From the NCBI GenBank assembly GCA_902786355.1, contig CADABZ010000004.1, positions 1 to 64,000 on the forward strand: a DNA stretch of 64,000 nt, read 5' to 3'. This document shows, piece after piece, positions 54,159-63,576 of the stretch (the first letter of the stretch is position 1; each line of letters opens with the position of its first letter). The notes below the pieces were generated by a model. The model saw only the letters and a program-made list of their open reading frames with translations, did not search any database and had not been told where the DNA came from. The DNA is from an uncultured Eubacteriales bacterium. Lineage in GTDB: Bacteria; Bacillota; Clostridia; Peptostreptococcales; Anaerovoracaceae. The translations under genes were made by a program, and so were the position numbers.

Positions 54159-54212
54159 TTGACAGAAGATCAATTCTGTATTATTGTACTAAGTAGGTAA
54201 TACAATAATACA
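54159..54212 (+). promoter_or_regulatory. Promoter with perfect 12-bp inverted repeat for the GntR/ABC operon
   Basis: TTGACA (54159-54164), 17-bp spacer, TATTGT (54182-54187). TGTATTATTGTA (54177-54188) and TACAATAATACA (54201-54212) form a perfect inverted repeat with a 12-base spacer covering the -10. Likely autoregulatory site of the YtrA-like repressor encoded next. Confidence 0.75.
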
Positions 54213-54251
54213 AACCGGAGCATATCACTCCGATACACGAAAGGAATGGAC

Positions 54252-54620
54252 ATGGATTGGAAATTCAGAAACGGGATACCGATCTATCTGCAGATCATAG
54301 ATGAAATGACGATGCGCATCGCCAGCGGGGCTTACAAGCCTGGGGAAAAACTCCCGTCTGTCAGAGATCTGTCTATGGAAGCGGGGGTCAATCCAAACAC
54401 CATGCAGAAAGCAATGGCTGAACTCGAAAGGAAAAAACTTGTTTTTTCTGAACGGACCAGCGGGCGGTTCGTTACAGAGGACGAATCGGTGCTTAAAGAA
54501 CTGCATGAGGAGCTGGCGAAGAAGTATTTTGCAGAGCTGTCAGAAAAGCTTACCAAGATAGGTATGACTGGCGAAGAGATAGCTGAAGCGATCAGGAGCT
54601 GGCTTGAAGAATTACGATAG
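54252..54620 (+). CDS. GntR-family (YtrA-type) regulator
   Basis: 122 residues from ATG 54252 (AAAGGA seven bases before it; the ATG at 54246 abuts the site). Winged helix: IYLQIIDEMTMRIASGAYKPGEKLPSVRDLSMEAGVNP, then TMQKAMAELERKKLV, ending with a short dimer helix. It has no large ligand domain, as in YtrA. It is the first gene of an ABC operon, the usual place for these autorepressors that respond to envelope stress or antibiotics. Confidence 0.92.
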   Translation: MDWKFRNGIPIYLQIIDEMTMRIASGAYKPGEKLPSVRDLSMEAGVNPNTMQKAMAELERKKLVFSERTSGRFVTEDESVLKELHEELAKKYFAELSEKLTKIGMTGEEIAEAIRSWLEELR

Positions 54621-54631
54621 GAGAGTGTGAA

Positions 54632-55327
54632 ATGGCAAGAATAGAAATCAACGGTCTGACGAAAGAGTTCACGGGACTCACTGCCCTTGACTCTGTAGAC
54701 CTGAGCCTTGAGAAAGGGCAGATAGTGGGTCTTCTCGGTCCTAACGGAAGCGGCAAGACGACACTTATCAAGATCCTCAACGGACTTCTGAAACCGACTG
54801 CAGGTACAGTGCTCATCAATAATATGACGCCGGGGATCGGGACAAAAAAAGCGGTTGCCTTCCTTCCGGACAGGAACGCCCTCCCGGAATACATGACAAC
54901 AGATCAGCTGCTTGAACTGTATCAGGACTTCTTCGAAGACTTCAACAGAGAGAAGGCGGAAGCTATGATAGCCGACCTTGGCATCAGCACATCACAGCAG
55001 ATGAAGAAGATGTCGAAGGGCACAAAGGAGAAGCTTCAGCTCTGCCTGGTAATGGCCAGAGAGGCTGACGTATATCTGCTCGATGAACCGATTGGCGGTG
55101 TGGATCCGGCAACGAGAGATTATATACTCAGGACGATAATCTCAAACTATAACGAAGACGCACTTGTCATAATCGCGACGCATCTTATCTCAGATGTAGA
55201 GTCGGTACTGGATGATGTCGTGTTCATCAAAGAGGGAAGAGTAGTACTGCACAAACCGGCTGAGACTATAAGAGAAGAAACAGGAGAGAGCGTAGATCAG
55301 CTCTTCAGGGAGGTATTCAGATGCTAG
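54632..55327 (+). CDS. ABC transporter ATPase (YtrB-like)
   Basis: 231 residues. Walker A GPNGSGKTT (near 36), Q-loop LPDRNALPEYM, signature MSKGTKEKLQLCLVMA (degenerate LSGGQ, as in YtrB/NatA-like proteins), Walker B VYLLDEPIGGVDPATRD, H-loop ATHLISDVES. It starts 11 bp after the regulator and overlaps the permease by seven bases. Confidence 0.93.
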   Translation: MARIEINGLTKEFTGLTALDSVDLSLEKGQIVGLLGPNGSGKTTLIKILNGLLKPTAGTVLINNMTPGIGTKKAVAFLPDRNALPEYMTTDQLLELYQDFFEDFNREKAEAMIADLGISTSQQMKKMSKGTKEKLQLCLVMAREADVYLLDEPIGGVDPATRDYILRTIISNYNEDALVIIATHLISDVESVLDDVVFIKEGRVVLHKPAETIREETGESVDQLFREVFRC

Positions 55328-56085
55328 GTAAACTGTTAAAATATGAGATCCCTGCACTGGGACGCAGCCTCATGCCGCTGTATATCGGCTGGACTGCAAC
55401 AGCGGTCCTTCTGGGACTTGCTGTCGGACCGCTTTCGTCCACATCCGACTTTATGGTCATCGTTACAGGCATGATGTATTCGGCAGTGGCTACAGCTGTT
55501 GTTGTAATGGCAGTAGTCATGATCATCCAGAGATATAAGAACAGCCTTCTGGGAGATCAGGCATACTTCTATCAGGTGCTGCCGGTATCAGCTGCTGAGC
55601 ATATCGCCAGCAAAAGCATCTCTGCCCTTGTCTGGATCCTTCTGTCCGGAGTAGCTATGCTGCTGACAGGACTGGTCATCGCTCTGTTCAGCGGAGAACT
55701 TCTGAAGATATCTCTTCCGGAGCTGTTCAGAGCTCTTGCAGAGCTGAAGTTATCCGGATGGCTGACCGTGTTACTGTCCATAATAGCCCTGGCTTTCAGT
55801 ATCACCAAGAGCATTCTGGGTATATACGCAGCTATAACGATCGGACATCAGGTCCAGAAGCATACTGTTCTGGCGTCGATAGGAGCATATATCGGAGTGC
55901 TTACTTTTGAGACATGCGCAGGAAGGATACTCTTCGCTCCGATCTCGAGACTCTGGTACAGACTTGATGATCTTGCCAGCTTTAACCTGATAATGGTGGT
56001 CGCCATCCTCGTTTCTGCTGCTCTGGGAGCTGTATATTTCTTCATATGCAGATATCTGATGGAGAATAAGCTGAACATCAGCTGA
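55321..56085 (+). CDS. ABC transporter permease, six-helix type
   Basis: 254 residues with six membrane segments, starting KLLKYEIPALGRSLMPLY, typical of ABC-2-like permeases linked to YtrA regulators. Partner of the ATPase upstream. The substrate is unknown; related systems serve peptide-antibiotic resistance or bacitracin-type stress. Confidence 0.85.
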   Translation: MLGKLLKYEIPALGRSLMPLYIGWTATAVLLGLAVGPLSSTSDFMVIVTGMMYSAVATAVVVMAVVMIIQRYKNSLLGDQAYFYQVLPVSAAEHIASKSISALVWILLSGVAMLLTGLVIALFSGELLKISLPELFRALAELKLSGWLTVLLSIIALAFSITKSILGIYAAITIGHQVQKHTVLASIGAYIGVLTFETCAGRILFAPISRLWYRLDDLASFNLIMVVAILVSAALGAVYFFICRYLMENKLNIS

Positions 56086-56120
56086 GGTGACACGAAGCCA
56101 GTATACATTGCATATGCATA

Positions 56121-56147
56121 CCCCGCACCCTGCGGGGTTTATTTTTT
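56121..56147 (+). terminator. Rho-independent terminator
   Basis: CCCCGC-ACCCT-GCGGGG followed by TTTATTTTTT. Confidence 0.9.
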
Positions 56148-56168
56148 GGGTGTAAATTGGCTAATTGG

Positions 56169-56197
56169 GTGACTTTTTATGCATTAAAGCGTATAAT
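56169..56197 (+). promoter_or_regulatory. Probable promoter of the NhaC gene
   Basis: TATAAT (56192-56197) with GTGACT (56169-56174) 17 bp upstream. The -35 is weak; the -10 is perfect. Confidence 0.5.
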
Positions 56198-56287
56198 AAT
56201 CGAATAATGGCGCAATGATATGCAGTGCGAAGCAGTCTGCTCTGCATTGGATGATAGAAATAATTGCAAATAACGGGAGAATAATTA

Positions 56288-57730
56288 ATGGGTAATATTT
56301 TTACAGCAGAAAGAGAACATAAAACACCGACGGTCTGGCAGGCGCTCATATCTCTGCTCGGCCTCATAGCTGTAATGTCTGTCGGGATCATCATATTCCA
56401 TGTCGATCCTCACATTCCTATGTTTATCGGAGTCATCATTTCCGCAGTTATGGCGATGGCACTCGGGTACAGCTGGAGAGAGATCGAGAAGTTCATGATC
56501 GAAGGGATCGGCAAGGCGATGCAGTCTATCCTGATACTGTGCATCGTAGGCATGATGATCGGTGCCTGGCTTATATCCGGGACGATCCCGACGATGATAT
56601 ATTACGGACTGAAGCTGCTGTCGCCTAAGTTCTTCCTGGCTGCAGCCATGCTGATATGTTCGATCACATCACTCGCTACAGGAACATCCTGGGGAACCAT
56701 GGGCACTATGGGCCTTGCGCTTATAGGAATAGGCGCAGGTCTCGGTATGCCTATCGGACCGACAGCGGGAGCTGTTATTTCGGGTGCGTATTTTGGCGAC
56801 AAGATGTCCCCGCTGTCTGATACTACGAATCTGGCACCGGCCATGGCAGGAACTGATGTCTTCACTCATGTAAAATACATGCTCAAATCCACGATCGCGG
56901 CATACCTGCTGGCGCTTGCATTTTTCTTAGTGTACGGCTTCATGCATGTATCGGCGAATCAGGCTGATACCTCGCAGGCGGTCATACTCATGGAAGGCCT
57001 TCGCAGCACATTCAATATCAACATTGCTCTGCTGATCCCTCCGCTGGTCGTCATACTGTCGATCGCATGCAAGGTTCCGGCTATACCTGGGATCACGCTC
57101 GGCTTCCTTGCAGCAACACTGATGGCACCTTTCATTCAGGACGGAGTTACATTCGGAAACATCCTCGATGTATCGATGAATGGTTTTGTCTGCGAATCAG
57201 AGATCGAGTCTCTCAACGATCTGCTCTCTACCGGCGGACTTCTCAATATGTCCTCGTCCATACTCATGACTATGATCGCTATGATGTTCGGAGGCATCAT
57301 GGAGGGTACGGGACAGCTTGAAGTCATAATCAATTCCATAATAAAGAGAGTACGCGGCGATGCCGGCCTTATCGGAGCTACAGAGATAACCTGCATACTG
57401 TCTAATATTGTTATTCCGGAGCAGTATGTGTCCATCCTGCTTCCTGGAAGGATGTATGCAGATACTTACAGAAAGAAAGGCCTGCATCCGAAGAGCCTGT
57501 CCAATGCACTTGAGTCGGCCGGTACAGTTACTTCATGCCTCGTGCCTTGGAATACATGCGGTGTGTTCATCACTACGACTCTCGGCGTAGGCACCGCTGT
57601 CTATGCACCTTGGGCGGTATTCAACTATCTGATGCCGGTAATGTGCTTTGTGCTTGCTCTCATGGGAGTAACAGTCACTCATATGACACCGGAAGAGCAG
57701 GAGCGTGCAGACGCAGGCGAGCTGGTATAG
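56288..57730 (+). CDS. nhaC: NhaC-family Na+/H+ antiporter
   Basis: 480 residues, about 11-12 membrane helices. NhaC hallmarks: SLATGTSWGTMGTMGLAL near 122, GAVISGAYFGDKMSPLSDTTNLAPAM near 158-184, and PWNTCGVFITTTLGV near 417. It exchanges sodium (or amino-acid-type ions in some members) for protons. Ribosome site GGGAG eight bases before the ATG. It stands alone between two terminators. Confidence 0.92.
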   Translation: MGNIFTAEREHKTPTVWQALISLLGLIAVMSVGIIIFHVDPHIPMFIGVIISAVMAMALGYSWREIEKFMIEGIGKAMQSILILCIVGMMIGAWLISGTIPTMIYYGLKLLSPKFFLAAAMLICSITSLATGTSWGTMGTMGLALIGIGAGLGMPIGPTAGAVISGAYFGDKMSPLSDTTNLAPAMAGTDVFTHVKYMLKSTIAAYLLALAFFLVYGFMHVSANQADTSQAVILMEGLRSTFNINIALLIPPLVVILSIACKVPAIPGITLGFLAATLMAPFIQDGVTFGNILDVSMNGFVCESEIESLNDLLSTGGLLNMSSSILMTMIAMMFGGIMEGTGQLEVIINSIIKRVRGDAGLIGATEITCILSNIVIPEQYVSILLPGRMYADTYRKKGLHPKSLSNALESAGTVTSCLVPWNTCGVFITTTLGVGTAVYAPWAVFNYLMPVMCFVLALMGVTVTHMTPEEQERADAGELV

Positions 57731-57795
57731 ACCATTGATCATTCTGCCCGGATGTTTCCTGAAAGCAGTTATACAATTACAGATACAATACAGAA

Positions 57796-57828
57796 ACACC
57801 TTTTGCCCGGAGACAAAAGGTGTTTTTG
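57796..57828. terminator. Terminator
   Basis: ACACCTTTTG-CCCGGAGA-CAAAAGGTGT followed by TTTTG, between the convergent nhaC and DUF1015 genes. Confidence 0.88.
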
Positions 57829-57879
57829 TTACTTGTGCTTATTGCCCGGGATGCCGGGTTTCAGTAAGTCTGAAGCTTT

Positions 57880-59190
57880 CTATTTTGCAATGTATCTTGC
57901 TTCGATGTAATATCTCTTCTCGTTAGCTTCGCCCATGGAGAATGTCTTGCGAGGAAGAGCTCCGTCTGCAGCTACTGCAGGGAAGAGCATGAACTTATCC
58001 ATTGCAGGAAGCATGAATCCGGCATTGCCGTCTCTTGCAGAAAGCTTCTTGACTGCATCTGTTCCATGGATGTAGTCGATGTCGCATTCCTTGTTCTCCT
58101 TGACCATGATGTCAAGAACATGCTGGAGACAACCTACCTCGAGCTTGTTGGAAGGCTCCTCTACGATGATCTTGCCTTCGCCTGCGCCTGTGAAGTAAGG
58201 GATCTGGAATGCGCCTTCAGGTACTGCTGCATCAGCGTCAGCGAGGTATGCCTTGCCGTTAGCCTCATTAAGAAGTGCAACAGTCTTCTCTACGAGCTCC
58301 ATACCGGTCTGTCCTTCCTTAGCGAAGATAACTCTGTGGATAGGCTCGAATACGATACCTTCATCGTGGATGTTCTCGATCTCGCAGAGTGCATATCTTG
58401 CAGGATGTCCTTCGATCTCTTCAGGAGAAAGAGTCTTCTTGATGTTCTCCCATGCAGTCTTTGCTGTGGCCAGTGAGTGGTTTCCATCGCCCATAGCCTG
58501 GAAGATAACGTGTCCTGCACCGTACTTTGCTTCAGCCTTGTCGTAGAGAGCTGAAAGAGCTTCCTTTGCGCCTGCAAGATTCTCTTCCTTGATGAAGCAT
58601 CCTGTGATGTGTCCGCCGTCCATCATGAGGTCGGTGTCATAGATAACTTCCTTCGGCTGATCTGCAAGAGGCTCGATGACTGTCTTGTCAGGATCGTCGA
58701 TCAGAATGAGAATGTGAGGCATCTCGATAGGGGCGTCGCCTCTGATCCTCAGACGAGGAGGGATACGTTCTACAACTGTTCCTTCTGTAGCTCTTGTGAG
58801 TGACTGTGAACCCTTGTTGAAGTCATATGCTTCGAGGTCTGTAGCGATAACGAGACCCATACGTGTACGTCCCTCAGCAGTTCTCTTGATGAGCATGCAT
58901 CCAGGTTCCATCTTGCGGAGTGTTCCGTCAGAAAGGTATTTGTCCATTGCTGCACGTACAGCTTTGATCCTGTCAGCTTCATCCGGTCCGTCGAGATACA
59001 GTTCAGGAAGCATGAGTCTGAGTGTGGAAGGAGCATCTCCTACGATCTCCTCGACCTTTTCCCAGTATTCAGGCTCTGAAGTGAACTGGTCGCATGCAAC
59101 GACTGCCCACTTGTAATAATCTGTACCCTCTGCAGGGAGCAGGATTTCAGGGATGTGAAGACCAAATTTGCTCCAATCATAAGTAGCCAT
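57880..59190 (-). CDS. DUF1015 family protein
   Basis: 436 residues from the ATG at 59190 (GGAGG before it on the minus strand). Begins YDWSKFGLHIPEILLP; holds FQAMGDGNHSLATAK near 240, matching the GDGHHR/GDGNHS motif that defines DUF1015, plus IHRVIFA near 288. The family is a SpoOJ/ParB-related fold by annotation, but its function is not established. In many Clostridia it stands near serine or amino-acid metabolism genes; here an aminotransferase is divergent. Confidence 0.9.
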   Translation of the reverse strand: MATYDWSKFGLHIPEILLPAEGTDYYKWAVVACDQFTSEPEYWEKVEEIVGDAPSTLRLMLPELYLDGPDEADRIKAVRAAMDKYLSDGTLRKMEPGCMLIKRTAEGRTRMGLVIATDLEAYDFNKGSQSLTRATEGTVVERIPPRLRIRGDAPIEMPHILILIDDPDKTVIEPLADQPKEVIYDTDLMMDGGHITGCFIKEENLAGAKEALSALYDKAEAKYGAGHVIFQAMGDGNHSLATAKTAWENIKKTLSPEEIEGHPARYALCEIENIHDEGIVFEPIHRVIFAKEGQTGMELVEKTVALLNEANGKAYLADADAAVPEGAFQIPYFTGAGEGKIIVEEPSNKLEVGCLQHVLDIMVKENKECDIDYIHGTDAVKKLSARDGNAGFMLPAMDKFMLFPAVAADGALPRKTFSMGEANEKRYYIEARYIAK

Positions 59191-59439
59191 ATTGTTTCCT
59201 CCGGTCATAAAATAGTGTTAAAGCAAAAAGATTAGTTGATAAACCCAATCATCTAATTATCGAATAAATCAGGGAATAATGCAAGCAGATGCCGGAAGGA
59301 AAACCAAGAGAATACTTATGCATCCGTGATAAGCCGGGCAAAATATGGCCCATGGATATTTTCTATTACAAAGAGGAAGGATTGTGTTACAATTAATACA
59401 ATATAAAGATCGTAAGGATCATACGGAGGTAGTGTAATT

Positions 59440-60642
59440 ATGATTTCTAATGCAATGAAACCTTTCCTCGAAGGAAGCTCGCAGATAAGAGCGATGTTTG
59501 AAGAAGGTAAGAAAATGGCCAAGATCTACGGAGCAGAGAATGTCTATGATTTCAGTATAGGAAATCCGGGACTCAATCCTCCTCAGGAAGTATTCGATGC
59601 TATCGATGAGATCAACCACAAACTTGATCCGCATTATGTTCACAGCTATCCTTCCAATGCCGGATTTGAGTCAACAAGAAAAGCTGTTGCTGATGACCTC
59701 AATGAAAGGGCAGGCGGGGACTTTTTCGATGTAGATCATATCATAATGTCATGCGGAGCAGCTTACTCCATTAATATGATAAACAAGTGCATCTTCGATC
59801 CTGGCGACAAGCTTGTCGTATTCGCTCCGTATTTCGTTGAATACGGCAACTGGGCACGCAACTGGGGCGCAGAAACACTTGTAGTTCCGGCTAATGAAAA
59901 ACTGGACTTCGATCCTGATGCAGAGGCTCTCAGAGAGATCCTTGTACCTGAAGTCAAGGCAGTAATGCTCAACAACCCTAACAACCCTACGGGCAAGATC
60001 TATTCAAGAGAAGCACTCGATGCGGTGGCAGATGTTCTCAGAGAAGCAGAGAAGAAATTCGGCCACACCATCTATCTGATCTGTGATGAGCCTTACAGAG
60101 AGCTCGTATATACAGACCAGGATGTACCATTCCCTGGAGACTATTATGCTGATTCTCTGATCGCTTATTCATGGTCAAAATCACTCTCGATGCCGGGAGA
60201 TAGAATCGGATATGTAGCTGTTCCGAAGTGTGCTGAAGGTCATGAAGAGCTTGCATCTGCACTGGTAGTTGCCTGCAGAGTGCTCGGCGGCACCAACGCT
60301 CCGACTATCCAGGAGCTGATCGTTGAGAGATGTCTCAAGTGCAGATCTGATCTTGACTATTACAAGAGAAATGCCAGAGATCTCTATAAGATCGTCCATG
60401 AAGAGGCAGGCCTTGACTGCATATATCCGCAGGGCGCATTCTACATGTGGATAAAATCCCCTGTTGAAAACGAGATGGAATTCGTGAATGCTGCCAAGGA
60501 AGAGCGCATACTCATTACACCGGGAAGCGCATTCCACGGCCCGGGCTGGGTAAGAGCATCCTTCTGCGGAGCCAATGAGACTATCCAGAGATCACGCGAT
60601 TCCTGGCTAAAACTCGGAGAGAAATTCGGCACCAGAAAGTAA
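59440..60642 (+). CDS. PLP-dependent class I/II aminotransferase
   Basis: 400 residues. NNPNNPTGKIYS near 172, the pyridine-contacting Asp in LICDEPYRELVY near 212, the Schiff-base Lys in YSWSKSLSMPGDRIGY (Lys near 249) and the substrate-carboxylate Arg in GWVRASFCG near 373. It belongs to the aspartate-aminotransferase-like fold I; the amino donor cannot be told. Ribosome site GGAGG. Confidence 0.92.
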   Translation: MISNAMKPFLEGSSQIRAMFEEGKKMAKIYGAENVYDFSIGNPGLNPPQEVFDAIDEINHKLDPHYVHSYPSNAGFESTRKAVADDLNERAGGDFFDVDHIIMSCGAAYSINMINKCIFDPGDKLVVFAPYFVEYGNWARNWGAETLVVPANEKLDFDPDAEALREILVPEVKAVMLNNPNNPTGKIYSREALDAVADVLREAEKKFGHTIYLICDEPYRELVYTDQDVPFPGDYYADSLIAYSWSKSLSMPGDRIGYVAVPKCAEGHEELASALVVACRVLGGTNAPTIQELIVERCLKCRSDLDYYKRNARDLYKIVHEEAGLDCIYPQGAFYMWIKSPVENEMEFVNAAKEERILITPGSAFHGPGWVRASFCGANETIQRSRDSWLKLGEKFGTRK

Positions 60643-60698
60643 CGATAACGATCCGCCGGAAGATCACCGGATGCCGGGATCAGCAGAACAACGCAAAA

Positions 60699-60728
60699 GG
60701 GACTTCGGATTTCCGAAGTCCCTGTTTT
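60699..60728. terminator. Terminator
   Basis: GGGACTTCGGA-TT-TCCGAAGTCCC followed by TGTTTT, between convergent genes. Confidence 0.9.
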
Positions 60729-60757
60729 CATGTGCGATATGTCCGGCTGCCGGGGAA

Positions 60758-61903
60758 TTATCTCTGAGGCACTGTGCCTGGTTTTACTCCCGGTACGATG
60801 CTTATGCGGTCCTCAGCTGTACGTGCGATCTCGCCGAAGTCCTGAAGGACTTCCTCTCCTCTGAGAACTCTGAGAGCTCCTGCAGCGAGAGCTTCCATCT
60901 CATACTCGCCTGCCATGACCTCAACAGGGCAGATGAATGACACATGCTCTGTGATGTAGTCTGAAACATATTTTGAGTATGCGATGCCTCCGGTGAGGAT
61001 GATGCGGTCGACCTTGCCGCATACTGTAGCTGCCAGCTTGGAGATGTCCTTGGCAACGGTAAGGCACATTGCTTCGTATACGATCTTAGCATATTCATCA
61101 CCGTCTGCGATCATCTTCTCTACATCGCGTGCATCAGCTGTTCCGAGATGCGCAATGAGTCCGCCCTTGCCGTGGAAGAGCTTCATGGCTTCCTTATATG
61201 TATACTTGCCGCTGTAGCAGAGGTCCACAAGACGCTTTGCGCTGACACCGCCGCCTCTCTCAGGTGTGAAGTTGCCTTCGTCATCGTTGACAGAATCGAT
61301 ATTGACGCCGTCCTTGTAAAGTCTGATCGAGCTTCCGCCGCCGAGGTGAGCTACGATGAATGTGCACTCATCGAACTTCTTTCCGAGCTTCTCCTCAGCA
61401 CATCTGATAGCCATAGCTCTTGTGTTGAGTGTATGACCTACTGTGAAGTGAGGCAGCTCCGGAACTCCGCTGACTCTTGCGACAGGCATCTTCTCATCTG
61501 TTCCGATAGCATCATATATGCATACAGGAATGCCGTATTCTTTGTTCAGGTCAAAAGCGATCATGCTGCCGATAAGAGATGGATGCTTGGCCAGATCCTC
61601 AGGTCTTGTGAGGAAATCGATCATAGCCTGATCGATGTTGATAGCTCCGTGAGGACATGGAAGGATGTTTCCGCCTCTTGAAACTGCGGCTGTCAGTGAA
61701 TCGATGCTGACGCCATTCTTCTCCATTGACTCTTTGATCTTGTCATATCTGAATTGATACTGCTCAGTGACATCGCCGAATGGTGCAAGCTCTTCAGTGG
61801 AGTGACGGATAGTATCGTTGAATACTTCCCTGTCATCATCATACACAGCGATCTTGCTGGAAGTTGAACCGAGATTCATGACCAATATTCTCTCTTTTGA
61901 CAT
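60758..61903 (-). CDS. buk: Butyrate kinase (or branched-chain fatty acid kinase)
   Basis: 381 residues, slightly longer than the usual 355 because of a C-terminal extension. ASKHA motifs: VMNLGSTSSKIAVYDD (phosphate 1, near 8), VAHLGGGSSI near 188, GNFTPERGGGVSA near 214, and ILTGGIAYSKY near 297. It makes ATP from acyl-phosphate, the last step of butyrate formation in clostridia. No phosphotransbutyrylase gene (ptb) is adjacent; PduL at 46405 is the only phosphotransacylase in the window. Ribosome site AAGGAGAG. Confidence 0.93.
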   Translation of the reverse strand: MSKERILVMNLGSTSSKIAVYDDDREVFNDTIRHSTEELAPFGDVTEQYQFRYDKIKESMEKNGVSIDSLTAAVSRGGNILPCPHGAINIDQAMIDFLTRPEDLAKHPSLIGSMIAFDLNKEYGIPVCIYDAIGTDEKMPVARVSGVPELPHFTVGHTLNTRAMAIRCAEEKLGKKFDECTFIVAHLGGGSSIRLYKDGVNIDSVNDDEGNFTPERGGGVSAKRLVDLCYSGKYTYKEAMKLFHGKGGLIAHLGTADARDVEKMIADGDEYAKIVYEAMCLTVAKDISKLAATVCGKVDRIILTGGIAYSKYVSDYITEHVSFICPVEVMAGEYEMEALAAGALRVLRGEEVLQDFGEIARTAEDRISIVPGVKPGTVPQR

Positions 61904-61971
61904 AGTGTTCTCTCCTTGTGTTGTTAATCTGTAATAAAAGATTCCGCTAAGATTATACAGAAAATGATCCT

Positions 61972-62011
61972 AAAAAAAGTGAGCGTTCTGAGAAAAATCT
62001 CTCCGCTCACT
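61972..62011 (-). terminator. Terminator of the uracil permease gene
   Basis: Read on the minus strand, AGTGAGCG pairs with CGCTCACT and is followed by a run of seven T (plus-strand A at 61972-61978). Confidence 0.85.
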
Positions 62012-62100
62012 ATATTCCATATTGGTTTCTTCTGCCTGCAGATATCATATATCTGAGGTCAGTGGTTTGTCAATCGGCTTATTTACAGATCTGATGCTTC

Positions 62101-63402
62101 TTACTCTGCATCCTCTTCGTCTTCGTACTCGTTGGTCAGGTGGAATTTGTCGAGCAGATACATGCAGAGCCCGAGGAGCATACCTGTTACTGCTGCAAGG
62201 CTCATTCCTGAGAGCTGAGCGCTTCCGAGCCTGATTGCTATGCCGGAGAGTCCGACGACGAATACTACAGAAGTCATCGCGAGGTTGCGAGGCTTGGAGT
62301 AATCGATGTGGGCATCTACCATGAGGCGGATACCGGAAGCTCCGATCATTCCGTAGAGCAGGAAGCTGACGCCGCCCATTACAGGCCCCGGGATAGTCTG
62401 GATCAGAGCTGAAGCCTTGCCGATGAATGAAAGTACGATCGAGAAAGCAGCGGCTCCGCCGATGACCCATACACTGTATACCTTGGTGATAGCCATGACA
62501 CCGATGTTCTCGCCGTATGTTGTTGTCGGGCATGAACCGCAGAATCCGGAAAGAGCTGTCGATAAACCGTCAGCGAACATGGATCTGTGAAGGCCAGGAT
62601 CCTTGAGGAGATCCTTTCCTACGACCTCTGAGGTAACGACCTGGTGTCCGATATGCTCGGATACAACTACAAGTGTCGCAGGTATTATGATCAGTATAGC
62701 CTGGATGTTCCACTGCGGAGTCTGGAAAGCAGGGAGTTCGAATACAGCAGCCTGTCCGACAGGCGAGAAGTCTACAAGCCCGAGCAGAAGTGCTGCGACA
62801 TAACCAACTATGATGGCGATCAGGATAGCTATAGCGCTCGCAAAACCTCTGTAGAGAACTCCTCCGAATACTGCGAGGATGAGTGTGATCAGAAATACTG
62901 CGAGTACTCTCGGGTCAAGATTCTCTACCATTGAACCGTCAGCATTGAGGATGCCGCCGTTCTGAGCAGCGTTTCCTGCAAGCTCAAGTCCGATAAGTGC
63001 TACTACAGGACCCATTGCCGCAGGAGGCAGTATCGCATCGATCCACTTCGTGCCGACGAATTTTATTAGTATGGCTATTGCGCACATGAGCAGACCTGTC
63101 ACAACGAAGCCGCCGAGAGCATATCTGTAGCCGAGGCCTTCGGTTCCGATGACCAGGAGAGCCGGCGAAATGAATGCGAATGATGATCCGAGATATGCAG
63201 GAGCTCCGCCTTTTGTGCATATGATGAAGATGAATGTTCCGATACCATTCATGAGAAGTGCGATCGAAGGATTTATCCCGAGAATGTACGGTACCAGTAC
63301 AGACGCGCTGAACATAGCGAATGTGTGCTGGATGGAAAGCGGGATACCTTTGCTGAGAGGCACTCTTTCCTGGATGCCGATGATCTTTCTTTGCTTAGCC
63401 AT
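62101..63402 (-). CDS. uraA: Uracil permease-like NCS2 transporter
   Basis: 433 residues from the ATG at 63402 (AGAGGAA before it); the frame continues 14 codons into the promoter, so the shorter start is right. NCS2 motifs: QHTFAMFSASVLVP (helix 1), LGSSFAFISPAL (helix 3), VVVSEHIGHQVVTSEVVGKDLLKDPGLHRSMFADG (helix 8 region, Glu near 271) and CPTTTYGENIGVMAITKVYS (helix 10), which matches UraA rather than xanthine members. Acidic C-terminal tail. Second NCS2 transporter of the window. Confidence 0.92.
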   Translation of the reverse strand: MAKQRKIIGIQERVPLSKGIPLSIQHTFAMFSASVLVPYILGINPSIALLMNGIGTFIFIICTKGGAPAYLGSSFAFISPALLVIGTEGLGYRYALGGFVVTGLLMCAIAILIKFVGTKWIDAILPPAAMGPVVALIGLELAGNAAQNGGILNADGSMVENLDPRVLAVFLITLILAVFGGVLYRGFASAIAILIAIIVGYVAALLLGLVDFSPVGQAAVFELPAFQTPQWNIQAILIIIPATLVVVSEHIGHQVVTSEVVGKDLLKDPGLHRSMFADGLSTALSGFCGSCPTTTYGENIGVMAITKVYSVWVIGGAAAFSIVLSFIGKASALIQTIPGPVMGGVSFLLYGMIGASGIRLMVDAHIDYSKPRNLAMTSVVFVVGLSGIAIRLGSAQLSGMSLAAVTGMLLGLCMYLLDKFHLTNEYEDEEDAE

Positions 63403-63442
63403 TATTGTTCCTCTTTTCTTTTGATAAAAATCAGCCACGAAC

Positions 63443-63471
63443 ATTATACTGACACAGGCAGACAGTCACAA
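63443..63471 (-). promoter_or_regulatory. Promoter of the uracil permease gene
   Basis: On the minus strand, TTGTGA (complement of 63466-63471), 17-bp spacer, TATAAT (complement of 63443-63448). This placement rules out translation starts upstream of 63402. Confidence 0.75.
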
Positions 63472-63576
63472 CTTCTTTTCATTCGGTTTTTTGTTCTAAA
63501 ATCGGAACCCTTGATTATAGGCAATACGCTTCTGTTGTGTTAAAATCATCCATGTAAATTTATCAAATGATACAAA

